Origin: Streptomyces sp. CB03234 | GTDB lineage: Bacteria > Actinomycetota > Actinomycetes > Streptomycetales > Streptomycetaceae | Length of the DNA: 64,000 nt | NCBI RefSeq assembly: GCF_001905885.1 | Contig: NZ_LIYH01000001.1 | Coordinates: 498,169 to 562,168, forward strand | Reading direction: 5' to 3' | Part shown: positions 18,208-26,777 of the stretch, one piece after another | How the letters are laid out: the number at the start of each line of letters is the position of its first letter | Position numbering within the stretch: the first letter of the stretch is position 1 | Position numbers and translations under genes: made by a program | The notes under the pieces: model-generated | Told to the model about the DNA's origin: nothing | Seen by the model: the letters and a program-made list of their open reading frames with translations, nothing else | Databases searched by the model: none

Positions 18208-18281
18208 CGCTTTCCCCACCGGCCCCGCCCGCCGCGCTCCCCGGCCCGGCTCCTTCTGCCGCCCCGGCCCGGCACCCGTGA

Positions 18282-18494
18282 TCACGGCACGCCGCCGATG
18301 CCGGCGGTCTGCCGGCGACCGCCACTCAGCTCGGCCGGCTGATCGGCGTCGCGACCTTTGGCACACTCTTCCTCAGCCGTCCGAACGCGCCGGGGGCGTA
18401 TGCATCGGCCGATGCGCTGTGGGTATGTGCCCCGGCACTGGCCGCCGCGTCGATCGTGGGCGCGTCGGCGGGGCTGGTGCGCCGACCCCGCTGA
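18282..18494 (+). pseudogene. C-terminal remnant of an MFS (14-TM type) transporter
   Basis: The frame from 18282 to the TGA at 18492 has no upstream continuation (TGA at 18279) and no start codon before the conserved part. It reads GGLPATATQLGRLIGVATFGTLFLSR, then an Ala-rich helix ALWVCAPALAAASIVGASAGLV and RRP. This resembles the penultimate and last helices of EmrB/QacA-type drug transporters, where T-A-x-Q-L-G-x-x-x-G-V-A is typical. About 70 residues remain of the usual 450-500. Position directly behind a tRNA gene fits a decayed insertion or transfer. The rest of 18208-18566 shows no gene. Confidence 0.55.
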
Positions 18495-18566
18495 CCCTCG
18501 TGCCGCGCCATGGCAGAATCGGACGGCCGGAGGGGGACGACGGTCCGGGACGGGAGGGAGTGCGCG

Positions 18567-18731
18567 ATGGCGGCCAGGAGATCCGAGGAGGCTTCCGACC
18601 CGCTCACCGCGGCGCAGGCGGGCTCCGGACTCAGCTGCCCCTCGTGCGGTTCGTCCCACGTCGCCCAAGTGCTCGGTGACAATGGCGGAGTGTCCTATGT
18701 GTGCACGTCCTGCGGCCACACCTGGAGCTGA
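18567..18731 (+). CDS. 54-residue zinc-ribbon protein
   Basis: ATG 18567 has a strong GGGAGGGAG ribosome site 6 nt upstream, which decides the start. The peptide has about 20 polar residues and then two Cys pairs, CPSC and CTSC, spaced about 21 residues apart, ending CGHTWS. This is a compact treble-clef/zinc-ribbon pattern as in small RNA- or protein-binding ribbons. The next gene, 3 nt after its stop, also carries Cys pairs, so the two are probably co-translated. The function is unknown. Confidence 0.75.
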   Translation: MAARRSEEASDPLTAAQAGSGLSCPSCGSSHVAQVLGDNGGVSYVCTSCGHTWS

Positions 18732-18734
18732 TTG

Positions 18735-18968
18735 ATGGGTGCACACAGGCGGAAATGCGACTGGTGCGGCAGCGGTACGCCGATCGTCCGCGACATGGAC
18801 CCGGTCAACTCCGAGTACCAGTACTGGTGCGAGGAATGCGCGCGGGCGCTGATCATAAAAGGCGACCCCATCGAGACCTACCGGGAACTCGAAGGGGAGC
18901 CCATCTACGGGCGCCTGCTCGACGAGCACTGCACCCTCAAGCGGTTCTACTCCTTCGCCACTGCCTGA
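18735..18968 (+). CDS. 77-residue zinc-finger protein
   Basis: ATG 18735 follows the previous stop codon by 3 nt. The sequence begins MGAHRRKCDWCGSG and has a second pair in YWCEECARALI near 35, giving CxxC-x22-CxxC as probable zinc ligands. A later helical part has IETYRELEGEPIYGRLLDEH. No enzymatic motif is seen. Its last 22 nt overlap the 3' end of the convergent GT87 gene, so the two transcripts could pair. Likely a partner of the 54-residue ribbon gene. The function is unknown. Confidence 0.75.
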   Translation: MGAHRRKCDWCGSGTPIVRDMDPVNSEYQYWCEECARALIIKGDPIETYRELEGEPIYGRLLDEHCTLKRFYSFATA

Positions 18969-20155
18969 CTCGTTCGCCACTGCCTCACCCCGAACGCGGC
19001 CAACACGCCCGTACCGACCAGGGTGTAGAGCGCGGACAGCAGCATCTGCCAGCCGTTCTGGTGGAGTTCGAGACGGACCGGCGCGGGAGCGTGCGGCACC
19101 CACCACAGGGCGAACGACGCGAACACCAGAGCCGTACCGACGGTCCAGGCCGGCCGTACCCGGGTCGCCAGGAGTATCAGCATCGGCACGCACCACACCC
19201 AGTGGTGGGACCAGGAGATCGGGCTCACCAGCAGCGCCGTCGTGGCGCACGCCACCACGGCCACCGGCCGGTCGTCGCGCAGCGCCGCCAGCACCGCGAC
19301 GGTGATTCCCGCCACACCCACGACGACGGCCGCGACCAGCCACCACACCCCCGGGTCGGTGGTGTGCAGCAACCGGGCCAGCACGCCGCTCAGCGACTGG
19401 TTGGCGGTTTCCTCCTTGCGGCCGACCCGACTGGTCTCGAAGATCATTTCGGTCCAGAAGCGGCGCGAGTCGTACGGAAGGACGACGGCCGACGCCACGG
19501 TCACGCCGGCGAACACCCCGGTGGCGGTCGCCGCCTGCCGCAGCCACGGGTTCCAGCCCTGCTCCCACCCCCGCGCACGCGCGCGTGCTACCCCCACGAC
19601 CAGCAGCAGGACGACGAACAGCCCGGGCGTCAGCTTCACCGCCGTGGCCAGACCGATCCCCACCCCGGCCCACCGGTTGTTCTCCCGCCGTGTCAGGTCC
19701 CACAGCACCGCCACCGCGATCAGCAGGTTGATCTGCCCGTACCGCAGCGTCGTCCACACCGGCTCGCACCAGACCAGGACCGCCGCCACCCACAGCGCCG
19801 TGCCCGGCCGGTCACGGCCCACCAAGCGCAGCGACAGATGCACCAGCGCCAGCAGCAGGAGCAGGTTCCCGGCGGTCGCCAGGGTGCGCATCTCCGGGAC
19901 GCCGAGCAGCGTCAGCGGCGTGAACAGCAGCGCGGCGAACGGCGGGTACGTCGTCGGCAGGTTCGCCGATGTGGCGCGCATCGCATACAGGTCGCCCCCG
20001 GCCAGGACGGTCTCGCCCTCCGCGCGGTAGACGGAGAGGTCCAGCATGGTGACGTTGGCGGCGCGCTGCGCCATCCAGAAGGCCACGAAGGACAGCAGGC
20101 AGGCCGTTGCGGCGGCGGCGTAGGGCAGGCCCCGGAGGCGCGCCCGGAGGGTCAT
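18947..20155 (-). CDS. GT87-family membrane mannosyltransferase-like protein
   Basis: About 402 residues with roughly ten hydrophobic helices. The first extracytoplasmic loop carries LDLSVYRAEGETVLAGGDLY near 37 and TTYPPFAALLF, the pattern of polyprenyl-phosphate-mannose-dependent GT87 enzymes (PimE-like), with an acidic residue as likely base. NQSLSGVL near 265 and SPISWSHHWVW near 320 are also family features. It would add mannose to a lipid or protein outside the membrane. ATG 20155 is chosen; in-frame GTGs at 20161 and 20167 are possible, and no Shine-Dalgarno is clear. The open frame to 20311 runs into the tRNA leader and is not coding. Confidence 0.85.
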   Translation of the reverse strand: MTLRARLRGLPYAAAATACLLSFVAFWMAQRAANVTMLDLSVYRAEGETVLAGGDLYAMRATSANLPTTYPPFAALLFTPLTLLGVPEMRTLATAGNLLLLLALVHLSLRLVGRDRPGTALWVAAVLVWCEPVWTTLRYGQINLLIAVAVLWDLTRRENNRWAGVGIGLATAVKLTPGLFVVLLLVVGVARARARGWEQGWNPWLRQAATATGVFAGVTVASAVVLPYDSRRFWTEMIFETSRVGRKEETANQSLSGVLARLLHTTDPGVWWLVAAVVVGVAGITVAVLAALRDDRPVAVVACATTALLVSPISWSHHWVWCVPMLILLATRVRPAWTVGTALVFASFALWWVPHAPAPVRLELHQNGWQMLLSALYTLVGTGVLAAFGVRQWRTSQAVAKE

Positions 20156-20211
20156 GGTCACGGTCACGAAGGGCGACGCTACCGGCCAGAGCCCTACCGA
20201 CCGTAAACGAT

Positions 20212-20242
20212 TTGGTGAACCACCGGGGGGACCGTGTAATGT
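20212..20242 (+). promoter_or_regulatory. Possible promoter of the second tRNA-Ala
   Basis: TTGGTG (20212-20217) and TAATGT (20237-20242) are spaced 19 nt, and TG precedes the -10. The site is 76 nt before the tRNA. Confidence 0.35.
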
Positions 20243-20318
20243 TCTCTGTGTCGCCGCGAGGGAAGCCCGCAAGGGAGACCCGGCCAGGAGGAAACTCCGG
20301 AGGAGTGGCACACAGCGA

Positions 20319-20391
20319 GGGGCTATAGCTCAGTTGGTAGAGCGCCTGCATGGCATGCAGGAGGTCAGGAGTTCAATTCTCCTTAGCTCCA
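20319..20391 (+). tRNA. tRNA-Ala (anticodon GGC), copy 2
   Basis: Identical over all 73 nt to the copy at 18095, including the G3-U70 pair and anticodon GGC. The flanks differ, apart from 4 nt upstream (GAGG context) and 2 nt downstream (CA). It is followed 9 nt later by an extended perfect palindrome. Confidence 0.97.
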
Positions 20392-20399
20392 CAGAATGT

Positions 20400-20435
20400 G
20401 GAAGGCGGGCCATCCGATCGGATGGCCCGCCTTCC
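20400..20435 (+). terminator. Perfect 36-nt palindrome, terminator of tRNA-Ala copy 2
   Basis: The sequence is fully self-complementary about 20417/20418 (GGAAGGCGGGCC half-site at each end), forming up to 16 bp with a 4-nt loop. It starts 9 nt after the tRNA. Confidence 0.9.
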
Positions 20436-20462
20436 TTGTGTTCCTGCGTTGCCGGCCGTGTA

Positions 20463-20486
20463 CCCCGGCGGCCGAAGCCGCCGGGG
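20463..20486 (-). terminator. Terminator hairpin of the NuoF-like gene
   Basis: CCCCGGCGG (20463-20471) pairs with CCGCCGGGG (20478-20486) around a 6-nt loop. It lies 5 nt beyond the minus-strand stop at 20491. Confidence 0.75.
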
Positions 20487-20490
20487 TCCG

Positions 20491-22074
20491 TCAACCTCTG
20501 CCGCTGCCAAGCGCCTTGCGGTCGGCGCTCGGCAACGCCGGACGGGCGGGCCGCTCCTGGGGCCCCCGCTCAAGACGGAGCGCCAGCTCGGGGCAGCGCC
20601 GTACCGCCAACTGCGCGCGGTCCCGCAGGTGGACCGGCACCGACGCGTCCGCGAGCACCGGATAGCCGTCGCGGCCCATGCGGATCAGCTCCGGGACGAT
20701 GTCCGCGCACAGCCCGTGGCCCTTGCACAGCGTCCAGTCCACTGCCAGCTTCTCGCCGCTCGGGATGGACTCCACGGCCTCCTCGTAGCCCGGCTCGGGC
20801 AGCGGCAGCACGCCGATCGTCGGCCGCCCGCAGCCGCCGTGCAGGACGTGCGCGGCCAGATCGTCGGTGAACGCGGACAGCGTCGAGCTGAAGAAGCGCG
20901 CCGACCCGTCGGGGTGCTTGCACACGCCCCGGCCCTTCACCGCCTGGGTGACCTCGCGCAGCGCCTCCAGGGCGGCGGGCCCGCCGCCGTTCAGCACGTC
21001 CGACAGGCCGCCCGCGGCGGCCGGCAGGCCCAGGCGGCAGGGGCCGCACTGACCGGCCGTCTCGGCCGCCAGCCAGTTCGCCACACGCTGCGCCTCGCCC
21101 AGGGGGCAGGTCTCGGGCCCGATCGGCAGGATCGCGCCGGCTCCCAGGGCGCCCCCCACGGACGCCATGGAGTGCCTGGAGATGACGCAGTTGTCCACGG
21201 CCATGGAGTCGATCCAGTTGCCGTGGTACCCGCCGGTCAGTACGCCCTGGGGGACCGGCGGGGCGCCGGCCATCTGAAGCACGTACCGCATGGGGACGCC
21301 CGTGGGGACCTCCACCACCATGGGGCGGGCGACCTGCCCGGAGATCGTCAGCATCACCGTGCCGGGCTCGCTGTCCAGGCCGTGCTGGCCATAACGGCCG
21401 GCGCCGATCCGGGCGGCGACGGCGAGCTGGGCGAACGTCTCGGCGTTGGACAGCAGCGTCGGCGCGTTGCCCACTCCCGACTCGGCGGCGCGCTCGCGGC
21501 GGCCCGGCGGGATCGCGGGACCGCCGTTCGCCGCGCGGATCACCGAGGACGCCTCACCGGAGACCATGCGCTCCGGAGTACGCACGACACGCGCGCGTAG
21601 CCGCTGTCCGCGCCGGTCGGACAGGCCCCGCTCGGCGAGGGCGGCCCGGATGGAGATCTCCGTGGAGTTGCGGGTGACGGCGACGATCAGGGTCCGGGCG
21701 CCGAGGGCCTCGGCGGCCAGCAGGGCGCCGTCCAGGATGAGGTGGGGGGCGCGGTTCAGCAGGACCGTGTCCTTGCGGCAGGCGGGCTCGCCCTCGCTGC
21801 CGTTGACCACCACGACGGGGCGCACCCCGCGCCGGATCGTCGCCTTGGCGACCGCGCGCAGCTTCCTGCCGAACGGGAAGCCGGCGCCGCCGCGACCCGT
21901 CAGCGATATGTCCTCGGCGAGCTGGGCCAGCCGCTCGCCGCCCATGGGTTCGAGCGGGCCGTGCACCTTCAGGTGCATCTGCAGGTCGAGCCGCTCGACG
22001 AGGTCGAAGCCCTGGGTGAGCTGCGGGAGGCCGACGACGCGGACTTCGGGGACGTCGGGGAGCGGGTCGTTCAC
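20491..22074 (-). CDS. NuoF-like NADH:acceptor flavoprotein fused to a [3Fe-4S]-type ferredoxin
   Basis: The 527-residue protein looks like the 51-kDa NADH-binding subunit of complex I. The FMN/NADH loop TGRGGAGFPFGRKL is near 59-72, and NGSEGEPACRKDT near 95 is the counterpart of NADEGEPGTFKDR. An SLBB segment (TISGQVARPMVVEVPTG) is near 245. The Fe-S motif reads TAGQCGPCR near 340, where NuoF has SCGxCxPCR, so the first cysteine is replaced; a later GRGVCKHP supplies another. The C-terminus (about 440-515) is a ferredoxin with CKGHGLC and RRCPELAL. The gene would move electrons from NAD(P)H through FMN. Its ATG overlaps the upstream cytochrome-like gene's stop (ATGA), implying a joint complex. 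Confidence 0.8.
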   Translation of the reverse strand: MNDPLPDVPEVRVVGLPQLTQGFDLVERLDLQMHLKVHGPLEPMGGERLAQLAEDISLTGRGGAGFPFGRKLRAVAKATIRRGVRPVVVVNGSEGEPACRKDTVLLNRAPHLILDGALLAAEALGARTLIVAVTRNSTEISIRAALAERGLSDRRGQRLRARVVRTPERMVSGEASSVIRAANGGPAIPPGRRERAAESGVGNAPTLLSNAETFAQLAVAARIGAGRYGQHGLDSEPGTVMLTISGQVARPMVVEVPTGVPMRYVLQMAGAPPVPQGVLTGGYHGNWIDSMAVDNCVISRHSMASVGGALGAGAILPIGPETCPLGEAQRVANWLAAETAGQCGPCRLGLPAAAGGLSDVLNGGGPAALEALREVTQAVKGRGVCKHPDGSARFFSSTLSAFTDDLAAHVLHGGCGRPTIGVLPLPEPGYEEAVESIPSGEKLAVDWTLCKGHGLCADIVPELIRMGRDGYPVLADASVPVHLRDRAQLAVRRCPELALRLERGPQERPARPALPSADRKALGSGRG

Positions 22075-23372
22075 GGGCGGTCTCCTGCGGGTGCGGTCCA
22101 GGGCTCGCCGGCCGGCGGCTGCTGGAAGGGGCCCGGTGCGGGCTCAGTGGGGCTGGTGGAGCTGTACGGGGGAGGGGTGGTGTCGTGGCCGTACGAGGCC
22201 GGGGCGGGGGACGGGGCGGGCGGCGGCGGGGAGGGGGTCGGCCAGTAGCCGGGACGGGTCGCCGGTTCGTCGGTCATGACCGGCAGCTCCTCCGTCATGG
22301 GGACGCGCTCGGCGTACGGGATCTCCTGGGTGGGGCTGCCGGTGGGGCTGCCGGCGGCGGCGTTGCCCAGGGACACGGCCCGGTACGCCGCGGAGATGCC
22401 CGCCCCTGTGGTGCCGCTGGTGGAGGGCGAGGGGAAGCCGGGCTCGTACAGCGGCGGGGAAGGCGGGGTGAGGGTCCGGGGCTGTTCGCGGGGGCGGCCG
22501 AGGGGCAGGTCGGGGGAGGCGGCCGGGCGCTCGGGCCGGGTGACCGGCTCCCGCCGCAGCTCCTGCTCGAACGGGGGGTCGTAGAGGCGGGGCGGGGCGA
22601 TGCCGGAGGCGCCCGGCAGCGGCGACACCGACGGGTCGCGCCGCCGGCCGCGGCCGCGCCCCGGCTTGTCGGTGCCCGGCCCGATCAGGGCCAGGACGCG
22701 CTCGGCGAGGCGCTGCTGGGCGGGGCGGGGCAGCAGTCGTATCGAGACGGCCGCGGCGACCCCGGCGAGCGCGAGGCAGTACATGGTGGTCACCCAGGTG
22801 GCCGCGGGGCGACCCGCGTAGAGCCCATGGACGAGCGCGCAGCACCACGCCGGATAGGCCAGCATGTGCAGGGGCCGCCAGCGGGCCGCGATGCTGCCGC
22901 GGCCGGCCAGGGCGCTGCGGGCGGCGCCGGTGGACGCGGCGATCACCATCAGCAGGCCGGCGAGCGACCCGAAGCCGATCAGGCCGGACGTGCCGGTGAC
23001 TCCGAGTCCGAAGGGGATGAGGGCCCCGATGAGCGCCACGTGTCCGAGGGAGACCTTGACGGTGGCGTGGAGGAGGAGGAAGCCGAGCGAGGCCACCGCG
23101 GTGGTGCGGTGGATGGCCTGGGCGAGCAGACGGTGGCGGGTGGAGAGGAGCAGCCGGTCCGTCGCGATCAGGCCCCAGGCCACGGAAGCGGTCAGTGACA
23201 CCAGGGAGAGGACGCCGGTGGTGAAGTCCAGGGCGGCCCGGAAGCTGTCGCTGCCGCCGATCGCGAGCACGGGTATGAGTACCAGTGCGGCCGCGGAAAG
23301 CCCGCCCTGTACCGGCTTGCTCAAACCGGCCTGCGAGGCGGGCGATGAGCGGGTCTTGCGATGAGGGTTCAT
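22071..23372 (-). CDS. Cytochrome b / ferric-reductase-like membrane protein with Pro-rich tail
   Basis: 433 residues from ATG 23372, with GGAG 9 nt upstream. Six hydrophobic helices occupy about 20-215. Histidines occur in QAIHRT, FLLLHATVK, SLGH, RPLHMLAYPAW and ALVHGLYAG, a spacing able to hold two b-type hemes as in ferric reductase-like domains. The last ~200 residues are rich in Pro, Arg, Ser and Thr and look disordered; they may contact the partner flavoprotein on the cytoplasmic side. The next gene starts within the stop codon (ATGA). Together they resemble an NADH-driven transmembrane reductase; the acceptor is unknown. Confidence 0.75.
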   Translation of the reverse strand: MNPHRKTRSSPASQAGLSKPVQGGLSAAALVLIPVLAIGGSDSFRAALDFTTGVLSLVSLTASVAWGLIATDRLLLSTRHRLLAQAIHRTTAVASLGFLLLHATVKVSLGHVALIGALIPFGLGVTGTSGLIGFGSLAGLLMVIAASTGAARSALAGRGSIAARWRPLHMLAYPAWCCALVHGLYAGRPAATWVTTMYCLALAGVAAAVSIRLLPRPAQQRLAERVLALIGPGTDKPGRGRGRRRDPSVSPLPGASGIAPPRLYDPPFEQELRREPVTRPERPAASPDLPLGRPREQPRTLTPPSPPLYEPGFPSPSTSGTTGAGISAAYRAVSLGNAAAGSPTGSPTQEIPYAERVPMTEELPVMTDEPATRPGYWPTPSPPPPAPSPAPASYGHDTTPPPYSSTSPTEPAPGPFQQPPAGEPWTAPAGDRP

Positions 23373-23598
23373 GGGGGGCGACTCCAGTGGTGCGGAAAAG
23401 AGGTCCCGTGGCCGCATGCTAAGTCGAGGCATACCAACCGGTACGAGATTCGAGCGTTTAAGGTTCGGAACGGCCGACAACTGACTCTGGGGTTGCCCTG
23501 GATAGGGTCGATACGCGGAGTAACCCTGAGGCCCGCCGTGGCGTCCGGCGGCGTGACCAGCCCGTGGAACCTCGATGCGGCTCGTACGGGCCCTGCGG

Positions 23599-23604
23599 TA
23601 CCCT
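23599..23604 (+). promoter_or_regulatory. Possible -10 box for the leuS leader transcript
   Basis: TACCCT lies 6 nt before the leader-peptide ATG at 23611, so the transcript may be leaderless. No good -35 was found. Confidence 0.35.
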
Positions 23605-23610
23605 GACGCC

Positions 23611-23649
23611 ATGCGTGCCGTACGCCTTCTGCTTAGCGAGCCGCGCTGA
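23611..23649 (+). CDS. leuS leader peptide (12 aa, three consecutive Leu)
   Basis: ATG 23611 opens 12 codons ending at TGA 23649; the peptide MRAVRLLLSEPR has Leu codons CTT-CTG-CTT. CTT is rare in this genome type, so ribosomes should stall when charged leucyl-tRNA is low. A terminator follows 45 nt later. This is the layout of ribosome-mediated attenuation; leuS itself charges tRNA-Leu, so feedback is logical. A similar peptide precedes leuA at 63485. Confidence 0.75.
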   Translation: MRAVRLLLSEPR

Positions 23650-23717
23650 TCAGTACCGGCGGATGAAAGATCCGGCCGGAATCGGCGCGGCGTCCCCTCC
23701 TGTGTGAGGGGTTTTTT
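23640..23717 (+). terminator. Attenuator: terminator with alternative pairing before leuS
   Basis: CCCCTC (23694-23699) pairs with GAGGGG (23706-23711) and is followed by six T (23712-23717), an intrinsic terminator. GCCGCGC at the end of the leader peptide (23640-23646) can pair with GCGCGGC (23685-23691), next to the terminator. A second hairpin with a GAAAG loop spans 23656-23679. A ribosome stalled on the Leu codons would change which stem forms. Confidence 0.7.
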
Positions 23718-23776
23718 CATTTCGCCGCGCTACAGAGCGGCAGCCGGCAGAGACGATCGATGGAGCTTCAAGGATC

Positions 23777-26647
23777 ATGAGCGAGATGAATTCGGCTGCT
23801 GTCGAGTCAGCAGCCCCGCATCGATACACGGCGGCCATGGCCGCCGACATCGAGGCACGCTGGCAGGACTTCTGGGACGCCGAGGGCACCTACGAGGCGC
23901 CCAACCCGAGCGGTGACCTCGCCGGCGACCCGGCCGTGGTCGCCCGCCCCAAGAAGTTCATCATGGACATGTTCCCCTACCCCTCGGGTGCCGGACTGCA
24001 CGTCGGCCACCCCCTGGGCTACATCGCCACCGACGTCTTCGCCCGCCACCAGCGCATGACCGGGCACAACGTCCTGCACACGCTCGGCTTCGACGCCTTC
24101 GGCCTGCCCGCCGAGCAGTACGCCGTCCAGACCGGCACCCACCCGCGCGTGTCGACCGAGGCGAACATCGAGAACATGAAGGTCCAGCTGCGCCGGCTGG
24201 GCCTGGGCCACGACAAGCGCCGGTCGTTCGCCACGATCGACCCGGACTACTACAAGTGGACCCAGTGGATCTTCCTGCAGATCTTCAACTCCTGGTACGA
24301 CGAGGAGGCGAAGAAGGCCCGCCCCATCGCCGACCTGATCGCCCAGTTCGAGAGCGGTGAGCGCCCCGTACCCGGCACCACGCGCGCGTGGTCCGAGCTG
24401 ACCGCCACCGAGCGCGCCGACGTCCTGAGCGGGTACCGCCTGGCGTACGCCTCGGACGCGCCCGTCAACTGGTGCCCCGGCCTGGGCACCGTCCTGGCCA
24501 ACGAGGAGGTCACCGCCGACGGCCGCTCCGAGCGCGGCAACTACCCGGTCTTCAAGGCCAAGCTGCGCCAGTGGAACATGCGCATCACCGCCTACGCCGA
24601 CCGGCTGCTGGACGACCTGGACGCGCTGGACTGGCCCGACGCCATCAAGCTGCAGCAGCGCAACTGGATCGGCCGCTCCGAGGGCGCCCGCGTCGACTTC
24701 GCCGTCGGCGACGACGCGATCACCGTCTTCACCACCCGCCAGGACACCCTGTTCGGCGCCACCTACATGGTGCTGGCGCCCGAGCACGAGCTGGTCGAGA
24801 AGATCGTCCCGGCGGCCTGGCCCGAGGGCACGCACGAGGTCTGGACGGGCGGCCACGCCACCCCGGCCGAGGCCGTCGACGCCTACCGCAAGCAGGCCGC
24901 GTCCAAGTCCGACGTCGAGCGCCAGGCCGAGGCCAAGGACAAGACCGGCGTCTTCACCGGCGCGTACGCCATCAACCCGGTCAGCGGCGACCGCGTCCCG
25001 GTCTTCATCGCCGACTACGTCCTGATGGGCTACGGCACCGGCGCGATCATGGCCGTGCCCGCGCACGACACCCGCGACTTCGCCTTCGCGCGCGCCTTCG
25101 AGCTGCCCATGCGCTGCGTCGTCGAGCCGTCGGACGGCCGCGGCACCGACCCCTCGACATGGGACGACGCCTTCGACTCGTACGACGCGAAGATCGTCAA
25201 CTCGTCGAGCGACGCCATCTCGCTGGACGGCCTGGGCGTCGTCGAGGCCAAGACGAAGATCACCGAGTGGCTGACCGGGCGTGGCATCGGCGAAGGCACC
25301 GTCAACTTCCGGCTGCGTGACTGGCTGTTCAGCCGCCAGCGCTACTGGGGCGAGCCCTTCCCCATCGTCTACGACGAGGACGGCATCGCCCACGCGCTGC
25401 CCGAATCGATGCTGCCGCTGGAACTGCCCGAGGTCGACGACTACTCGCCGCGCACCTTCGACCCGGACGACGCCGACACCCAGCCCGAGACGCCGCTGTC
25501 GCGCAACGAGGACTGGGTCAACGTCACCCTGGACCTGGGCGACGGCCCCAAGAAGTACCGGCGCGAGACCAACACCATGCCCAACTGGGCCGGTTCCTGT
25601 TGGTACGAGCTGCGCTACCTGGACCCGCACAACAGCGACCGGCTGGTCGACCCGGCGATCGAGCAGTACTGGATGGGCCCGCGCGAGGGACAGCCGCACG
25701 GCGGCGTCGACCTGTACGTGGGCGGCGCCGAACACGCCGTACTGCACCTGCTGTACGCCCGCTTCTGGTCCAAGGTCCTGTACGACCTGGGGCACATCTC
25801 CTCGGCCGAGCCGTTCCACAAGCTGTACAACCAGGGCATGATCCAGGCGTTCGTCTACCGCGACGCGCGCGGCATCGCCGTACCGGCCGCCGAGGTCGAG
25901 GAGCGCGACGGCGCCTTCTGGTACCAGGGCGAGAAGGTCAGCCGTGTCCTGGGCAAGATGGGCAAGTCCCTGAAGAACGCCGTCACCCCGGACGAGATCT
26001 GCGCCGAGTACGGGGCGGACACGCTGCGCCTGTACGAGATGGCCATGGGCCCGCTGGACGTCTCCCGGCCCTGGGACACGCGCGCGGTGGTGGGCCAGTA
26101 CCGGCTGCTGCAGCGGCTGTGGCGCAACATCGTCGACGAGGCGACCGGTGAGGTCACCGTCGTCGACAGCGAGCCCGACGAGGACACGCTGCGCGCCCTG
26201 CACAAGGCCATCGACGGTGTCGGGCAGGACATGGCCGCCATGCGGTTCAACACGGCGATCGCCAAGGTCACCGAGCTGAACAACCACCTGACCAAGACCG
26301 GCGGCCCGCTGTCGCGGTCGGTCGCCGAGCGCCTGGTGCTGCTGGTCGCCCCGCTGGCCCCGCACATCGCCGAGGAGCTGTGGCGCAAGCTCGGCCACAC
26401 CGACTCCGTCGTCCACCAGGACTTCCCGGTCGCCGACCCGGCGTACGTCGTCGACGAGACGGTGACCTGCGTCGTCCAGATCAAGGGCAAGGTCAAGGCG
26501 CGCCTGGAGGTCTCCCCGTCCATCACGGACGCGGACCTGGAGGCACTGGCCATGGCCGACGAGGCTGTCGTCGCGGCGCTGGGCGGCGCGGGCATCCGCA
26601 AGGTCATCGTGCGGGCGCCGAAGCTGGTGAACATCGTCCCGGCGTGA
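23777..26647 (+). CDS. leuS: Leucyl-tRNA synthetase
   Basis: The 956-residue class I synthetase charges tRNA-Leu. The HIGH-type motif is HVGHPLGY near 75 and the KMSKS-type motif is KMGKSLKN near 733. Between them is the CP1 editing domain ([38 protein letters not shown]), so mischarged tRNA can be proofread. The anticodon and C-terminal domains complete the protein. The Gly in KMGKS is a mild variant. ATG 23777 follows the attenuator; no strong ribosome site was seen (CAAGGAT upstream). Confidence 0.97.
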   Translation: MSEMNSAAVESAAPHRYTAAMAADIEARWQDFWDAEGTYEAPNPSGDLAGDPAVVARPKKFIMDMFPYPSGAGLHVGHPLGYIATDVFARHQRMTGHNVLHTLGFDAFGLPAEQYAVQTGTHPRVSTEANIENMKVQLRRLGLGHDKRRSFATIDPDYYKWTQWIFLQIFNSWYDEEAKKARPIADLIAQFESGERPVPGTTRAWSELTATERADVLSGYRLAYASDAPVNWCPGLGTVLANEEVTADGRSERGNYPVFKAKLRQWNMRITAYADRLLDDLDALDWPDAIKLQQRNWIGRSEGARVDFAVGDDAITVFTTRQDTLFGATYMVLAPEHELVEKIVPAAWPEGTHEVWTGGHATPAEAVDAYRKQAASKSDVERQAEAKDKTGVFTGAYAINPVSGDRVPVFIADYVLMGYGTGAIMAVPAHDTRDFAFARAFELPMRCVVEPSDGRGTDPSTWDDAFDSYDAKIVNSSSDAISLDGLGVVEAKTKITEWLTGRGIGEGTVNFRLRDWLFSRQRYWGEPFPIVYDEDGIAHALPESMLPLELPEVDDYSPRTFDPDDADTQPETPLSRNEDWVNVTLDLGDGPKKYRRETNTMPNWAGSCWYELRYLDPHNSDRLVDPAIEQYWMGPREGQPHGGVDLYVGGAEHAVLHLLYARFWSKVLYDLGHISSAEPFHKLYNQGMIQAFVYRDARGIAVPAAEVEERDGAFWYQGEKVSRVLGKMGKSLKNAVTPDEICAEYGADTLRLYEMAMGPLDVSRPWDTRAVVGQYRLLQRLWRNIVDEATGEVTVVDSEPDEDTLRALHKAIDGVGQDMAAMRFNTAIAKVTELNNHLTKTGGPLSRSVAERLVLLVAPLAPHIAEELWRKLGHTDSVVHQDFPVADPAYVVDETVTCVVQIKGKVKARLEVSPSITDADLEALAMADEAVVAALGGAGIRKVIVRAPKLVNIVPA

Positions 26648-26777
26648 CACCTGGGTGTTTTCCCCTACGGGCAGGTTGGGGGTTCGGATGGAACCCTCGG
26701 CCTGCCCGTTCCGTTTACCGTGGAGGAACGACGTACTGGCGCGCCCGCGCCGTACCGAGCGACATCGAGGGGACTTC

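Noticed and set aside
18168..20318. Integrative element between the two tRNAs
   Set aside because: No integrase and no truncated tRNA copy are present; both tRNAs are complete.
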